A stretch of DNA of 41,380 nucleotides from CAZHFW01 sp964531675 (GCA_964531675.1 CAZHFW010000030.1:1-41380), one strand, 5' to 3'; counted from the first letter of the stretch, positions 11,916-20,225 are shown. Numbers and translations are program-made. Notes: generated by a model from the letters alone, not told the origin.

Positions 11916-13204
11916 GCAGCACCCCCATGCGCGTCAGCTGCTTCGATCGAGACGTGCACGCGTTCGATGAACGTCCCGTCCATCGCTTCGACGCGGAGCT
12001 TCACGCCTCCGACGCTCACGCAGTCGCCCGCCTTGGGAACCCTGCCGAGTCGGGCCATGATCAGGCCGCCGACCGTCGCGACGCGGGCCGCATCGGATGC
12101 GCTCAGTTCCCGACCAAAGAAGTCCGCCCAGTGCCGGACGCCAAGCCTTCCCGGCACAACCCATGAGCCCGGACCGAGCTTCTCGACGCGGACATCCCCG
12201 CCCGTCACCTCAGGCCTGGTGCGCACCAGTTCCTTGACCGCATCTTCAACCTCAACAAGGCCGGTCACCGCACCCACTTCATCGACGCACAAAGCCAGGT
12301 GCGTCTCGGTCGTTCGGAAGTGGTCCAGGAGCTGGTCCAGTCTGGCGCGTTCGGGCACGTACCGCACCGGCTCAAGCAGGGTGGAGACCAACGGATCCGA
12401 CTTCCCACCACGCTGCGATCGGGCCGCCAGATAGTGCTGGGCGTCAAGCATGCCCACCACCTGCTTCTCGAGCCCGCCGCGACACACGGGGAACTTGCGG
12501 TGCCCGGTCCGCAGCACCGCGTCGATGACCTGCGCCGAAGTCGCACGCTCGTCGAGCCAGGCGATGTCGACACGGGGCGTCATGACGTCGCGCACGCGCA
12601 GGGTGCCCAGCTCGAGCACTTCCGCGAGCAACCGCTGCTCACGCTCGTCGATCGCGCCGGCGCTCCCACCGACCTCCAGGAGTTCACCCAGCTCATCGAC
12701 GGAGATATTCCCTTCCTCCGAAGCCCGCGGCGTCAGGAGCCTAGTCATGGGCGTGATGCAGAAGCGGTCGATCAGCCCGCACACGGGCGATGCAATCCGG
12801 AACCACCCCGCAACGATCGGCACGCAGGCCCGGGCGAAATAGACGCGGTTCAGGCTCGCGAGCGTCTTGGGAAGGATCTCCGCGCAGAGCGTCATGAAGA
12901 CCAGGGACGCGAGCGAAACGAGCAGGGCCCGCCAACCCTCCAGATCGGTCACAAAGATCGAGGCGATCACGTAGTACGAGGTCGCGACGATCGTGTTGGC
13001 GGTCAGCAGCGCGATCAGGAGCGCCCGCGGGCGATTCAGGAGATACCCCGCCTGCGACGCGGCCTGAGGGCTGAGCTTGCGAAGCCTGATCCGGTCGTTG
13101 CGGGACAGCGAAAACAGGGCCGTCTCGGACGCGGACCACAGCGCGGACAGCAGGGCCATCGCGACCATCACGCACAGGAAAATGACCAGACTGGTAACCG
13201 ACAT
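11912..13204 (-). CDS. CorC/HlyC-family DUF21-CBS membrane protein
   Basis: The product (430 residues) has a DUF21 membrane domain with the typical SASETALFSLSRNDR motif after the first helix and the conserved AEILPKTLASLNR, then two CBS motifs starting at VRDVMTPRVDIAWLD, and a C-terminal CorC/HlyC domain (about the last 85 residues). Such proteins are annotated as hemolysin-family or magnesium/cobalt transport proteins; several bacterial members act in Mg2+ export. I place the start at ATG 13204, just before the first membrane helix; GTG 13231 in the same frame is an alternative. Neither has a clear ribosome-binding site. It overlaps the next DUF21 gene by 4 bases. Confidence 0.88.
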   Translation of the reverse strand: MSVTSLVIFLCVMVAMALLSALWSASETALFSLSRNDRIRLRKLSPQAASQAGYLLNRPRALLIALLTANTIVATSYYVIASIFVTDLEGWRALLVSLASLVFMTLCAEILPKTLASLNRVYFARACVPIVAGWFRIASPVCGLIDRFCITPMTRLLTPRASEEGNISVDELGELLEVGGSAGAIDEREQRLLAEVLELGTLRVRDVMTPRVDIAWLDERATSAQVIDAVLRTGHRKFPVCRGGLEKQVVGMLDAQHYLAARSQRGGKSDPLVSTLLEPVRYVPERARLDQLLDHFRTTETHLALCVDEVGAVTGLVEVEDAVKELVRTRPEVTGGDVRVEKLGPGSWVVPGRLGVRHWADFFGRELSASDAARVATVGGLIMARLGRVPKAGDCVSVGGVKLRVEAMDGTFIERVHVSIEAADAHGGAA

Positions 13205-13249
13205 CAGAGAGCCAAGCGTACCCACTACCACCGACGCTCGTTCGCGTCA

Positions 13250-13780
13250 TCAACGCCTGAAATCGGCCCTCGCGGGGTCGTAGCCCGGGTCGAGCTGCTC
13301 AATGAGCCGCTCGATGTAGCGCCAGGCGTTGAGTTCGGTGCGGATGGACTTCAGGGTCGCCTGATCCGGAATGTGCCCCGCCGGCCCGAAGAGCGACGCG
13401 ACCCGAGTCTGATACTGCGCTCGCTGGTGCGAGGCCCATCCCTTCCAATGCGCAACCCGCGCCGGATCGCCCATCGCGCCCTCGATCTCCTGCCTGGTCT
13501 CCATGATCTCCATCAGGAAGCCCGCGGGGAGGGACTTGTCGGCATCCTTGGAGGGCCCGCCCAGAAGCCCGAGCAGCAGATTGGCCCTTCGCTCCGGATC
13601 CTCGAGCGTCGACTTGGCTTCGTTGAGCCGCGCCGCGAGCCTGGCGGCCTCATCGGCGTCGCCTCCCACCAGGTCGGGATGCACCGATGCCGCCCGGGAC
13701 AGATACGCCGCCTCGATCTGCGCGGGCGTGAGCGCGTACGACCGAACCAAGCCAAGAACCGCGAACGCGTCGGAACTCAT
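13250..13780 (-). CDS. J-domain (HscB-like) co-chaperone
   Basis: The 176-residue product starts MSSDAFAVLGL and has an N-terminal J domain with the HPD motif at residues 34-36 (SVHPDLVGGD). The helical C-terminal part and the overall length fit HscB rather than DnaJ. HscB stimulates HscA/DnaK in Fe-S cluster transfer, but no isc or suf gene lies nearby, so the assignment to Fe-S assembly is tentative. ATG 13780 is chosen because the J-domain homology begins there; the frame stays open upstream. The gene ends 45 bases before the DUF21 operon and may be its first member. The divergent racemase-like gene starts 117 bases away. Confidence 0.72.
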   Translation of the reverse strand: MSSDAFAVLGLVRSYALTPAQIEAAYLSRAASVHPDLVGGDADEAARLAARLNEAKSTLEDPERRANLLLGLLGGPSKDADKSLPAGFLMEIMETRQEIEGAMGDPARVAHWKGWASHQRAQYQTRVASLFGPAGHIPDQATLKSIRTELNAWRYIERLIEQLDPGYDPARADFRR

Positions 13781-13896
13781 GCCCAACTGTAGCGTTTGTG
13801 ATCCCCGCGCCTCCCCCCGGTCCCGGGGCTCGCGAATCCGGGGTTGACGACAGCTGCAAAACCGCGGACCATGCAGCACCCGAAAAGGACTCCGAC

Positions 13897-14616
13897 TTGA
13901 GCACCTCCGCCCAATCCTCTGCCAGATCGCCGCACATCGGCATCGTCGCGGTCAGCCCCGAAGGCGGCGCGGTGTTCTACCACCAGATCTCGCGCCACGC
14001 CTCCCGGCTGATGGCGCCCAATCGCCAGCCTCGCTTCACGCTGCACAACGAGCCGCTCGATCACTACCTCGACGCCATCCGCAAGGACGACTGGCACGCG
14101 GTCGGCCGCCACCTCCGCAAGTCCGCCGAGATCCTCGCCCGCGCCGGCGCGGACTTCTGCCTCTCGCCCGACAATGTCGTCCAGCACGGCGTGCAGCTTG
14201 CCGAAGTCGGCTCCCCGATCCCCTGGCTCACCATGCCCGACCTGGTCGCGCAGAACGTGGCGGCCCACAACCGCAAGATCGTCGGCCTCATCGGGACCCG
14301 CATGGTTGCGCATTCGAGCACGTATCAGACCCACCTAGGCATGCGCGGGATCCAGGTCCTGATCCCCTCGGAGTCCGAGACCGAGACGCTCGAGCAGATC
14401 ATCTTCAACGAGCTGCTGTATGGGCACATCCGTCCCGAATCCCGGGCCGCGGCGCTCTCCATCCTCCACAACCTCGCATCCCGGGGTTGCGAGGCGGTCA
14501 TCCTCGGCGCATCGGAGGCCCCCCTGCTGATTACGCAGGACGTCTCGCCCATTCCGCTCTACGACGCCGCGGACATCATGGCCGAGGCCGCGATCAGGCG
14601 GGCGCTGGGCAAGTAA
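13897..14616 (+). CDS. Aspartate/glutamate racemase-family protein lacking both catalytic cysteines
   Basis: The 239-residue product has the two-domain Asp/Glu/hydantoin racemase fold: N-terminal HIGIVAVSPEGGAVFY, middle LIGTRMVAHSSTY, and C-terminal GCEAVILGASEAPLLI. In active aspartate racemases each domain supplies a catalytic Cys, in CNT and GCTE contexts. Here the first position reads PDN (Asp92) and the second GASE (Ala205), so a normal two-base racemisation cannot work. A different reaction or a binding role is likely. I start it at TTG 13897 because AAGGA (13885-13889) precedes it by seven bases; the frame is open to 13798 but that part has no similarity. It is monocistronic and convergent with the next gene. 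Confidence 0.8.
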   Translation: MSTSAQSSARSPHIGIVAVSPEGGAVFYHQISRHASRLMAPNRQPRFTLHNEPLDHYLDAIRKDDWHAVGRHLRKSAEILARAGADFCLSPDNVVQHGVQLAEVGSPIPWLTMPDLVAQNVAAHNRKIVGLIGTRMVAHSSTYQTHLGMRGIQVLIPSESETETLEQIIFNELLYGHIRPESRAAALSILHNLASRGCEAVILGASEAPLLITQDVSPIPLYDAADIMAEAAIRRALGK

Positions 14617-14663
14617 CCCCGCCCAGCCCGCACCTCCGCCTCCCGCTCACTTGGGCCCCACGC

Positions 14664-15977
14664 TCACTTGCCCGGACGGCTGCAGTTCCAGCAGCCTTCG
14701 GAGATGGCGATGCTGTTGTCGACGAGGCCGAACTCGTCGTTGCACGGCACATCAAACGTGAAGCCTCCGACGACCGTCACGTGCGTCTCCACCGGCAGTC
14801 CCGCGTTGTTCTTCGGGAAGATGTACCCGCCTTGATCGAACCGGATGATGGGTGTGCAGCCAAATCCATTCAGGAGCGTGCCGTCGGCGGCGATCCCGAT
14901 GCGCACTTCGTTGTTCGAGAGCGTGATCGTCGAGAATCCCTCGGACTCGATCCCGCCCGCGATGTAGACCAGCGATCCGCTGGGCGTGAGCACCGGATCG
15001 CCCGTGCTCTCCAGATTGATGAGCTTGCCCTGGGTCGCATCCCAGATGGTCTTCCCCGCAGCATCGAGCGTGCCGACGCCGCTGTACCCGGGCTCGCTCA
15101 CGGAGAGGCGGACGTAGTTCGCACCGCGTGCCTCGCCGTAGTCGTAGTCATCGAGGCTCCGACCACGGACGTAGACCTTGGAGCCGATCGGGAAGTCGTC
15201 GAGCCCATCCGCGTCGTAAGGCGTGGGAAGAACGAGCGAATCAGCGACGAGCATGTGGCCCGCGGCCCCCGCGACGACCTTTCCCACCGCGTGGAACGCG
15301 GGGCGGGCGGTCACGCTCGACACCTGAGTCACGCCATTGACGACCGCGCCGCGGATGCCTTCCAGGAAGATCAGATCACCCTCGAAGGCCGCGCCCAGGC
15401 TGCCCGGACGATCAAGTCGGTAGGTCACGCCGGTCTCACCCGCGACCACGACGCCGCCGGGGCCGAAGCTGACGATCCGCGCGAACTCGGAGACCGGAAA
15501 TCCAATGACGTTGTTCACAATGATCGGCCGCAGCGCCAGCGCCGTGGTCGAGTCGAGCGAGCGGCTCGCGGAAACCTGGCCTTGGACGTACACGCGGGCG
15601 CCGGACTGGAACTTCCCCACGTTCTGGATCTGAAACACGCGACGATCGTCGGTCGTCAGCGTCGCGCGGTCGCCCGCGCGGGTCAACGTGCCCACGCCCG
15701 CGAACGCCGGGACCGCCGAAGAAACCTGGACCCGGGGATAGATCGTCAACCAGCAGATCCCGCCCTGGTTCGGATTGATCGTCCCGGTCACGTACAAGCG
15801 ATCGCCCGCCTGGTAGTTACCGGAGAGCACGTATCCCCCGCCATCATCCGCTTCGAAGATCTGGCAGGTCCCCGAGATGTGGTCCACGACCACGCCTTGC
15901 ATGGCGAAGTTGTTGGTCTGTGCCTGGCTCGGGAGGGTCACGATCGCGAGACCGATGAGGCTGAGGAGCTTGCGCAT
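14664..15977 (-). CDS. Secreted beta-repeat protein of unknown function
   Basis: The 437-residue product starts MRKLLSLIGLAIVTLPSQAQ, a Sec signal peptide with probable cleavage after AQA. The mature protein is built from about five to six repeats of 60-80 residues with the pattern GvGtl...g...vl.t.dg..y.l...G.f..Gd.VyVqG, suggesting serial small beta-barrels (OB-like). Two Cys pairs, one near the N-terminus and one at the end (CWNCSRPGK), may form disulfides. AAGGA six bases before ATG 15977 fixes the start; the frame extends nine codons upstream. I do not recognise a named family. An extracytoplasmic binding or structural role is plausible, but no enzyme motif is seen. Confidence 0.72.
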   Translation of the reverse strand: MRKLLSLIGLAIVTLPSQAQTNNFAMQGVVVDHISGTCQIFEADDGGGYVLSGNYQAGDRLYVTGTINPNQGGICWLTIYPRVQVSSAVPAFAGVGTLTRAGDRATLTTDDRRVFQIQNVGKFQSGARVYVQGQVSASRSLDSTTALALRPIIVNNVIGFPVSEFARIVSFGPGGVVVAGETGVTYRLDRPGSLGAAFEGDLIFLEGIRGAVVNGVTQVSSVTARPAFHAVGKVVAGAAGHMLVADSLVLPTPYDADGLDDFPIGSKVYVRGRSLDDYDYGEARGANYVRLSVSEPGYSGVGTLDAAGKTIWDATQGKLINLESTGDPVLTPSGSLVYIAGGIESEGFSTITLSNNEVRIGIAADGTLLNGFGCTPIIRFDQGGYIFPKNNAGLPVETHVTVVGGFTFDVPCNDEFGLVDNSIAISEGCWNCSRPGK

Positions 15978-16121
15978 TGGATGTCCTTGCAAAGAGACCA
16001 GCATGGCTGCGCGTCGAGTGCAGCCCGATCCAGACTAGCACGGGCCGCCCGAACTGCATCGGGAATAGACAAGCACGCGCAGCAGGACGTCACCGCTGCC
16101 GCGCCGATGCGCAAGCAAATC

Positions 16122-17063
16122 TCAGATGTTGAAGAGGCCGAACGCCATCACGCCGCCCAGCGCGACGAGCTTGGCGACCATTCGGGGCTTCGAGGTCGGG
16201 TTTGCAACCCGCGGCATCGTCGCGAGCATTTCGACCACGCCCGTCGGCGCCGTCAGATTCTGCGCAAACCAGGCGTCCCAGGCCAGATCAAGCTTCGGCG
16301 CCAGCATCGACGCGTTGAGCCAGTCTCCCGCCCGATTCTTGCGGGGCTCGACACCCGTCAGCATGCGGAAGGTCAGTCGCACGAGCTGGCGAAGTTCATC
16401 ATCGCACGCGGGGCCTTGCCCCGCAGAGCCCGAGATCGACCAGTCCATCCCGTGGAGCTCGATCCAGAGCTTCCCGTGACGATCGATCAGAATCGAATCG
16501 GCGCGGATCGCGCCATGGCCCAGCCCCGCACCGTGCGCGTCCTGCAGCGCGTACAGCAGCTGGATCGCGGCACGCTCCGCCTCATACGCCGCCAGCCTGC
16601 CGCCCTTGATCTCAAGGTGCGACGCGAGCGTCATGAAACCTTCCTGATTGCCAACGTACGGCGTCACGACGCATGCCTGCCCGCTGGGCGTCAGCGCGAA
16701 CGCCTCGATCTCGAGCACATGCTGGCCCTTGGCCGCCGCGACGCGCTCCATGGCGCTGAGCAGGCGACGCTGGGCCGCGTGGTCCTTCCGAGCCGGCCAG
16801 CGGTACACCGCGTGGCTGCTCTGGTCGCGCTCATGCACCGCGAAGAAACGCTCGACGCGCTCGCCGTTGATCAGGCAATCTCCGAGCGAGCGAATGAACT
16901 TGTAAGGTCCGAAGGCGCCGGCCTCATCACGCAGCGGGCGCACCAGCGCGCGGGGCCAGATCTCGGGCTTGCCGACCAGAGCCGCGACGCCACCCCCGCC
17001 TTGAGCGTCGCTCAAGGCTGCGGCCACCGCGTCAATGTTCTCGATCCGTGGAACCTGTGCCAT
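16122..17063 (-). CDS. Tail-anchored protein pseudokinase
   Basis: The 313-residue product resembles a Ser/Thr kinase: an N-lobe-like part (residues 52-130), a hinge (VTPYVGNQEGFMTLASHL, 133-150) and a catalytic-loop equivalent HGAIRADSILID (183-194). Compared with the HRDLKPENILLD consensus, the catalytic Asp is Ala185, the Lys is Arg187 and the Asn is Ser190. The DFG position reads LHG (203-205), and no VAIK lysine is evident. It should therefore not phosphorylate by the normal mechanism. A hydrophobic segment at the very C-terminus (MVAKLVALGGVMAFGLFNI) would anchor it in the membrane with the domain in the cytoplasm. It probably acts as a scaffold or allosteric partner. ATG 17063 has AAGGAA about ten bases upstream. 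Confidence 0.72.
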   Translation of the reverse strand: MAQVPRIENIDAVAAALSDAQGGGGVAALVGKPEIWPRALVRPLRDEAGAFGPYKFIRSLGDCLINGERVERFFAVHERDQSSHAVYRWPARKDHAAQRRLLSAMERVAAAKGQHVLEIEAFALTPSGQACVVTPYVGNQEGFMTLASHLEIKGGRLAAYEAERAAIQLLYALQDAHGAGLGHGAIRADSILIDRHGKLWIELHGMDWSISGSAGQGPACDDELRQLVRLTFRMLTGVEPRKNRAGDWLNASMLAPKLDLAWDAWFAQNLTAPTGVVEMLATMPRVANPTSKPRMVAKLVALGGVMAFGLFNI

Positions 17064-17223
17064 CCCAACGACGTTCCTTCGATCGCGGCGAGCTTTCGCC
17101 GCCGTCCTTCAGATGGTCCGGCGCGTCCTGCCCAGACCCCACCGAGGTGTCCCAAATGATAGCCGAACCGGGCGACCTCGGCTCGCCTCCGAGGCAACGG
17201 CATCCAAGGGCAAAATCGGCCCG

Positions 17224-17229
17224 TATAAT
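17224..17229 (+). promoter_or_regulatory. Possible minus-10 element of hpd
   Basis: A perfect TATAAT stands 30 bases before the hpd ATG, just after an AAAATCGG stretch. No good minus-35 is visible 16-18 bases upstream (CATCCA region), so this is a partial promoter match only. Confidence 0.4.
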
Positions 17230-17259
17230 CCCAGACAAACCCCGCATTCGGAGCTTCCC

Positions 17260-18513
17260 ATGACCACGGCCGTCGCGAACCCCTCCGTCAATCCGTCCAA
17301 GACCAACGACCCCTTGCAGCTCATCGACGTCGACCACGTGCAGTTCTACGTGGGCAACGCCAAGCAGGCCGCGTTCTTCTACGCCCACTGCTTCGGCTTC
17401 CAGATCGAGCAGGTCTCCGACCTCACCTCGGGCTCGCGCGACGCTGCCCACTACCTGCTCACCCAGGGCAACATCCGCTTCGTGCTCTCCAGCGGCCTGC
17501 ACCCCTCCCACCCCGCCAATATGGAAGTCGCGATGTTCGGTGACGGCGTCAAGGACGTCGCGTTCACCGTCTTCGACGCCGAGAAGGCCTGGGAACGCGC
17601 CGTGAAGAACGGCGCCGAGCCCGCCTACGAGCCCCGCACCTTCCGCGACGCCAATGGCACCGTGACCATGGCGGGGATCAAGACCTACGGCCGCGTGAAC
17701 CACACGTTCGTGAGCCGCACCGGCGCGTACGAGCTGACCAAGGTGAAGCAGGGCGGGCTCTTCATGCCCCGGTTCAAGCACGTCGACGCGTCCTGCGCCG
17801 CGGCGGGAGGCTGCGCCCCGCAGCTGGGCCACTCCTCGGTCCTGGCGATCAACGAGTACAACCGCAAGCACCCGACGGGCCTGAAGTACGTCGACCACCT
17901 GGTGGGCAACGTCGAACTCGGGAAGATGAACTACTGGGTCAAGTGGTACGAGAACGTCCTCGAGTTCAAGATGTTCAAGCACTTCGACGACAAGGACATC
18001 GCAACCGACTACTCGGCCCTCATGTCCAAGGTCATGGCCTCGGGCAACAACCTCATCAAGATGCCCATCAACGAGCCCGCGCCCGGCAAGAAGAAGAGCC
18101 AGGTTCAGGAATACCTCGACTGGCATTGCAACACGCCCGGCGTGCAGCACCTGGCGCTCCGCACCGACGATGAGCTCGCGTCCATCGCCGCCCTCCGCGC
18201 CCGCGGCGTCGACTTCCTCACCCTCCCCGACACCTACTACGAGAAGGTCTGGGACCGCGTCAACACCATGCTCACGACCCACGGCCACCAGGCGGTGAAG
18301 GAAGACCACCAGCGCGTCCGCGACCTGGGCATCCTCGTCGACGCCGACGATGAAGGCTACCTACTCCAGCTCTTCACCAAGCCCCTCCAGGACCGCCCGA
18401 CCCTGTTCTTCGAAATCATCTGCCGCCGCGGCTCGCAGAGCTTCGGCAAGGGGAACTTCAAGGCACTGTTCGAGGCGCTGGAGCTGGAGCAGGATCGGAG
18501 AGGGAATCTGTAG
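17260..18513 (+). CDS. hpd: 4-hydroxyphenylpyruvate dioxygenase
   Basis: HPPD converts 4-hydroxyphenylpyruvate and O2 to homogentisate in tyrosine catabolism, using Fe(II). The 417-residue product has two VOC-type domains. The metal ligands are visible: His213 (YVDHLVGNV), His297 (GVQHLALRT) and Glu385 (LFFEIICRRG). The C-terminal GSQSFGKGNFKALFEALE matches the lid helix of the family. ATG 17260 is chosen because the homology begins shortly after; the frame is open to 17035 without similarity. No homogentisate dioxygenase or fumarylacetoacetase gene is next to it. Its last 56 bases overlap the 3' end of the convergent MltR-like gene. Confidence 0.96.
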   Translation: MTTAVANPSVNPSKTNDPLQLIDVDHVQFYVGNAKQAAFFYAHCFGFQIEQVSDLTSGSRDAAHYLLTQGNIRFVLSSGLHPSHPANMEVAMFGDGVKDVAFTVFDAEKAWERAVKNGAEPAYEPRTFRDANGTVTMAGIKTYGRVNHTFVSRTGAYELTKVKQGGLFMPRFKHVDASCAAAGGCAPQLGHSSVLAINEYNRKHPTGLKYVDHLVGNVELGKMNYWVKWYENVLEFKMFKHFDDKDIATDYSALMSKVMASGNNLIKMPINEPAPGKKKSQVQEYLDWHCNTPGVQHLALRTDDELASIAALRARGVDFLTLPDTYYEKVWDRVNTMLTTHGHQAVKEDHQRVRDLGILVDADDEGYLLQLFTKPLQDRPTLFFEIICRRGSQSFGKGNFKALFEALELEQDRRGNL

Positions 18514-19192
18514 AACGAGTTGCTTCATTCCGCGCGACGCGGCGTCGCCGTCTGACCATGCGATTTGGCCGAGTCTGTTTCATCAACCTCCATGCATCTC
18601 TTTCAGAGTCTTCCTGCATCTTGGGAGAGATGGGAAGCACAATTACTCCACCGGACCCGCACTTCGCGCCAAACACGCCGGCGTGCAATAGCGTCAAAAC
18701 GAGCGCATGGAAGAGACACCAGTGGGCCAAGAGGTTCCGCATTGCTCGCCGCCCCGTCTTGGAAGTAACCGATTCCCCGAACATCGCCTTCATCCAGTCC
18801 AGTTCTGGAGAACGGCTCAGGTTGCACTGGGTGTTGGCATGAGCAGCGTGATTGCGGAGTTTTCGAATCAGGTCGAGAGCACGGGCTCGCTCTGTGGTGA
18901 TCAGCCCCAACGATGCCGCCAGGTTGATTCGTTCACCGAATGACCCAAAGTCTCTCTCTAGGACTTTCCTGCTGTGCTCGTTCTCCTGAAAAACCTCTCC
19001 CACCAGGGTGCCCAATTGATCATCGATGAAAGAGCAGCCCACGATTATCAATGAGTGGTCATTGAGTCGCATTAACTCTCGAAGCCACAAAGCCATCCGT
19101 TCTCCGGTTGTCGGCATCCGGCTCGCGTTCGTCCGCCTCTTCGACGACGACTTGGCTTGGTCGCACCCGTTTGTCGCTCTGGCCTTTCCCAT
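18458..19192 (-). CDS. MltR-like (mannitol repressor family) protein
   Basis: The 244-residue product has, at about residues 35-175, a helical domain with features of the MltR family: VGCSFIDDQLGTLVGEVF, FGSFGERINLAASLGLI and LIRKLRNHAAHA. In enterics MltR sits in the mannitol operon, but no sugar genes are near, and distant homologues have diverse contexts. The N-terminus is Lys/Arg/Ser-rich and the tail is strongly basic (RMVRRRRRVAR) then Pro/Ala-rich, possibly for nucleic acid binding. The DNA is visibly richer in A/T than its neighbours and the gene overlaps hpd by 56 bases tail to tail, both consistent with acquisition. ATG 19192 is my choice; ATG 19258, with GGAGGAG upstream, is an alternative. 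Confidence 0.55.
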   Translation of the reverse strand: MGKARATNGCDQAKSSSKRRTNASRMPTTGERMALWLRELMRLNDHSLIIVGCSFIDDQLGTLVGEVFQENEHSRKVLERDFGSFGERINLAASLGLITTERARALDLIRKLRNHAAHANTQCNLSRSPELDWMKAMFGESVTSKTGRRAMRNLLAHWCLFHALVLTLLHAGVFGAKCGSGGVIVLPISPKMQEDSERDAWRLMKQTRPNRMVRRRRRVARNEATRSTDSLSDPAPAPAPRTVP

Positions 19193-19496
19193 GGCTGAGA
19201 TGGTAACAACGGATCTGCTTTCCGGGGGAGTGGCGTTAGGCACCGGATGCCGTGCCATCAAAGTCGGCTCCTCCGACTTTGATGCGCTACACGCCGCGGG
19301 GCGGCCGTTTCCTAGAGATCCCCCGCAATCGGCACCCTCGCAACCCGAACCCAGTGACCCAACGCCGCTACTCCCCCTCACCGCCAAACACGTGACTCGG
19401 GCGGGGGTTGCCCGCCGCGTCTAGGTGCCAGCATCAGGGGCTCGCATATCCTGCAGAAAGCGGTCTGTTATGCTCCGAGCTCCTCCCCGGACGCCC
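19193..19496. other. Divergent intergenic region with a long perfect palindrome
   Basis: These 304 bases separate the MltR-like gene from the nuclease-like gene. The one clear element is the inverted repeat at 19256-19284. The rest shows no coding frame I trust and no consensus promoter. Confidence 0.45.
19256..19284. repeat. Perfect 12-bp inverted repeat, 5-nt spacer
   Basis: CATCAAAGTCGG (19256-19267) and CCGACTTTGATG (19273-19284) are perfect reverse complements around CTCCT. It could be a hairpin (AAAGTCGG...CCGACTTT ending in a short T-run, so terminator-like in both directions) or an operator between two divergent genes. On the minus strand one arm contains an ATG and the loop holds part of a GGAGGAG, so folding could mask a start. 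Confidence 0.75.
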
Positions 19497-20183
19497 ATGT
19501 CCCACCGCGACACCATCCTCGCCGCACTCGCATCGCTCCGCCGCCCGATCTGCGACGACTGTCTGTCGCTGGTCACACGAATCTCTCCCCGCCAGAAAGT
19601 CTTTGCCAACTGCTCGGAGCTGGCCGCGGAGGGTCGCATCACGCGCCAGCGTCTCGAAAACTGTCACCGTTGCGGAAAATCGAAGATCTGCAACTCTCCC
19701 GGCAACCTCGCTCGACTCGCGTCAGCACTGCCCAGTTCGGTCGCCGCCCCTGGGCGTCCCGTCCAAGCCGCTGCAGACTCCGCCCGCCCCTGGCACTGGG
19801 AGGGCAACGTCCAAGCGGCTCTCATCGAACAACTGGTGCAGGACGGCTGGAGTATCCGAAGCGCCGCCAACACCGCCACAAAGGCCGCGGGGAAGGACAT
19901 CGTGGCGACCCGCGGCGGAAAGGAACTCTGGGTGAGTGTGAAGGGCTATCCGGTGGCGACAGCAAAGACTCCCGCCTCGATGCAGGCTCGCCACTGGTTC
20001 TCGCACGCGATCTTCGATGCGTGCATGTACCGTGACCAATCCGACGAGGCGCGGATCGCGGTCGCGTTTCCTGATGGGTACAAGACCTACCTCGCCCTGG
20101 CCACGCGCATCAAGTGGCTTCGAGGGTCCATCCCGCTCCAAGTCTTCTGGATCGCTCGCGACGGTCAGGTGCGAGCCGAGTAA
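19497..20183 (+). CDS. Zinc-ribbon protein with PD-(D/E)XK nuclease-like domain
   Basis: The 228-residue product has an N-terminal part with a helical segment between two Cys clusters (CDDC at 19-22; CHRCGKSKIC at 56-65), reading like a zinc-supported winged helix. The C-terminal half looks like a restriction-endonuclease-like fold: Glu102 in a helix (WEGNVQAALIEQLVQDGW), then GKDIVATRGGKELWVSVKGYP with Asp134 and Lys149. In active enzymes the third motif is E/D/Q-x-K; here it is Ser147-Val-Lys149, so activity is uncertain. No methyltransferase is adjacent. ATG 19497 begins the homologous part; the frame extends 24 codons upstream. It could be a solitary defence or DNA-repair protein. Confidence 0.55.
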   Translation: MSHRDTILAALASLRRPICDDCLSLVTRISPRQKVFANCSELAAEGRITRQRLENCHRCGKSKICNSPGNLARLASALPSSVAAPGRPVQAAADSARPWHWEGNVQAALIEQLVQDGWSIRSAANTATKAAGKDIVATRGGKELWVSVKGYPVATAKTPASMQARHWFSHAIFDACMYRDQSDEARIAVAFPDGYKTYLALATRIKWLRGSIPLQVFWIARDGQVRAE

Positions 20184-20225
20184 GAGGCTTTGCTCTCGTC
20201 ACACCCCCACCTCGCCCGGATGAGA

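Noticed and set aside
14487..17159. 890-codon plus-strand frame across the secreted protein and the pseudokinase
   Set aside because: Low-complexity Arg/Ala/His-rich translation; the minus-strand genes have a signal peptide with ribosome-binding site and a kinase-like fold.
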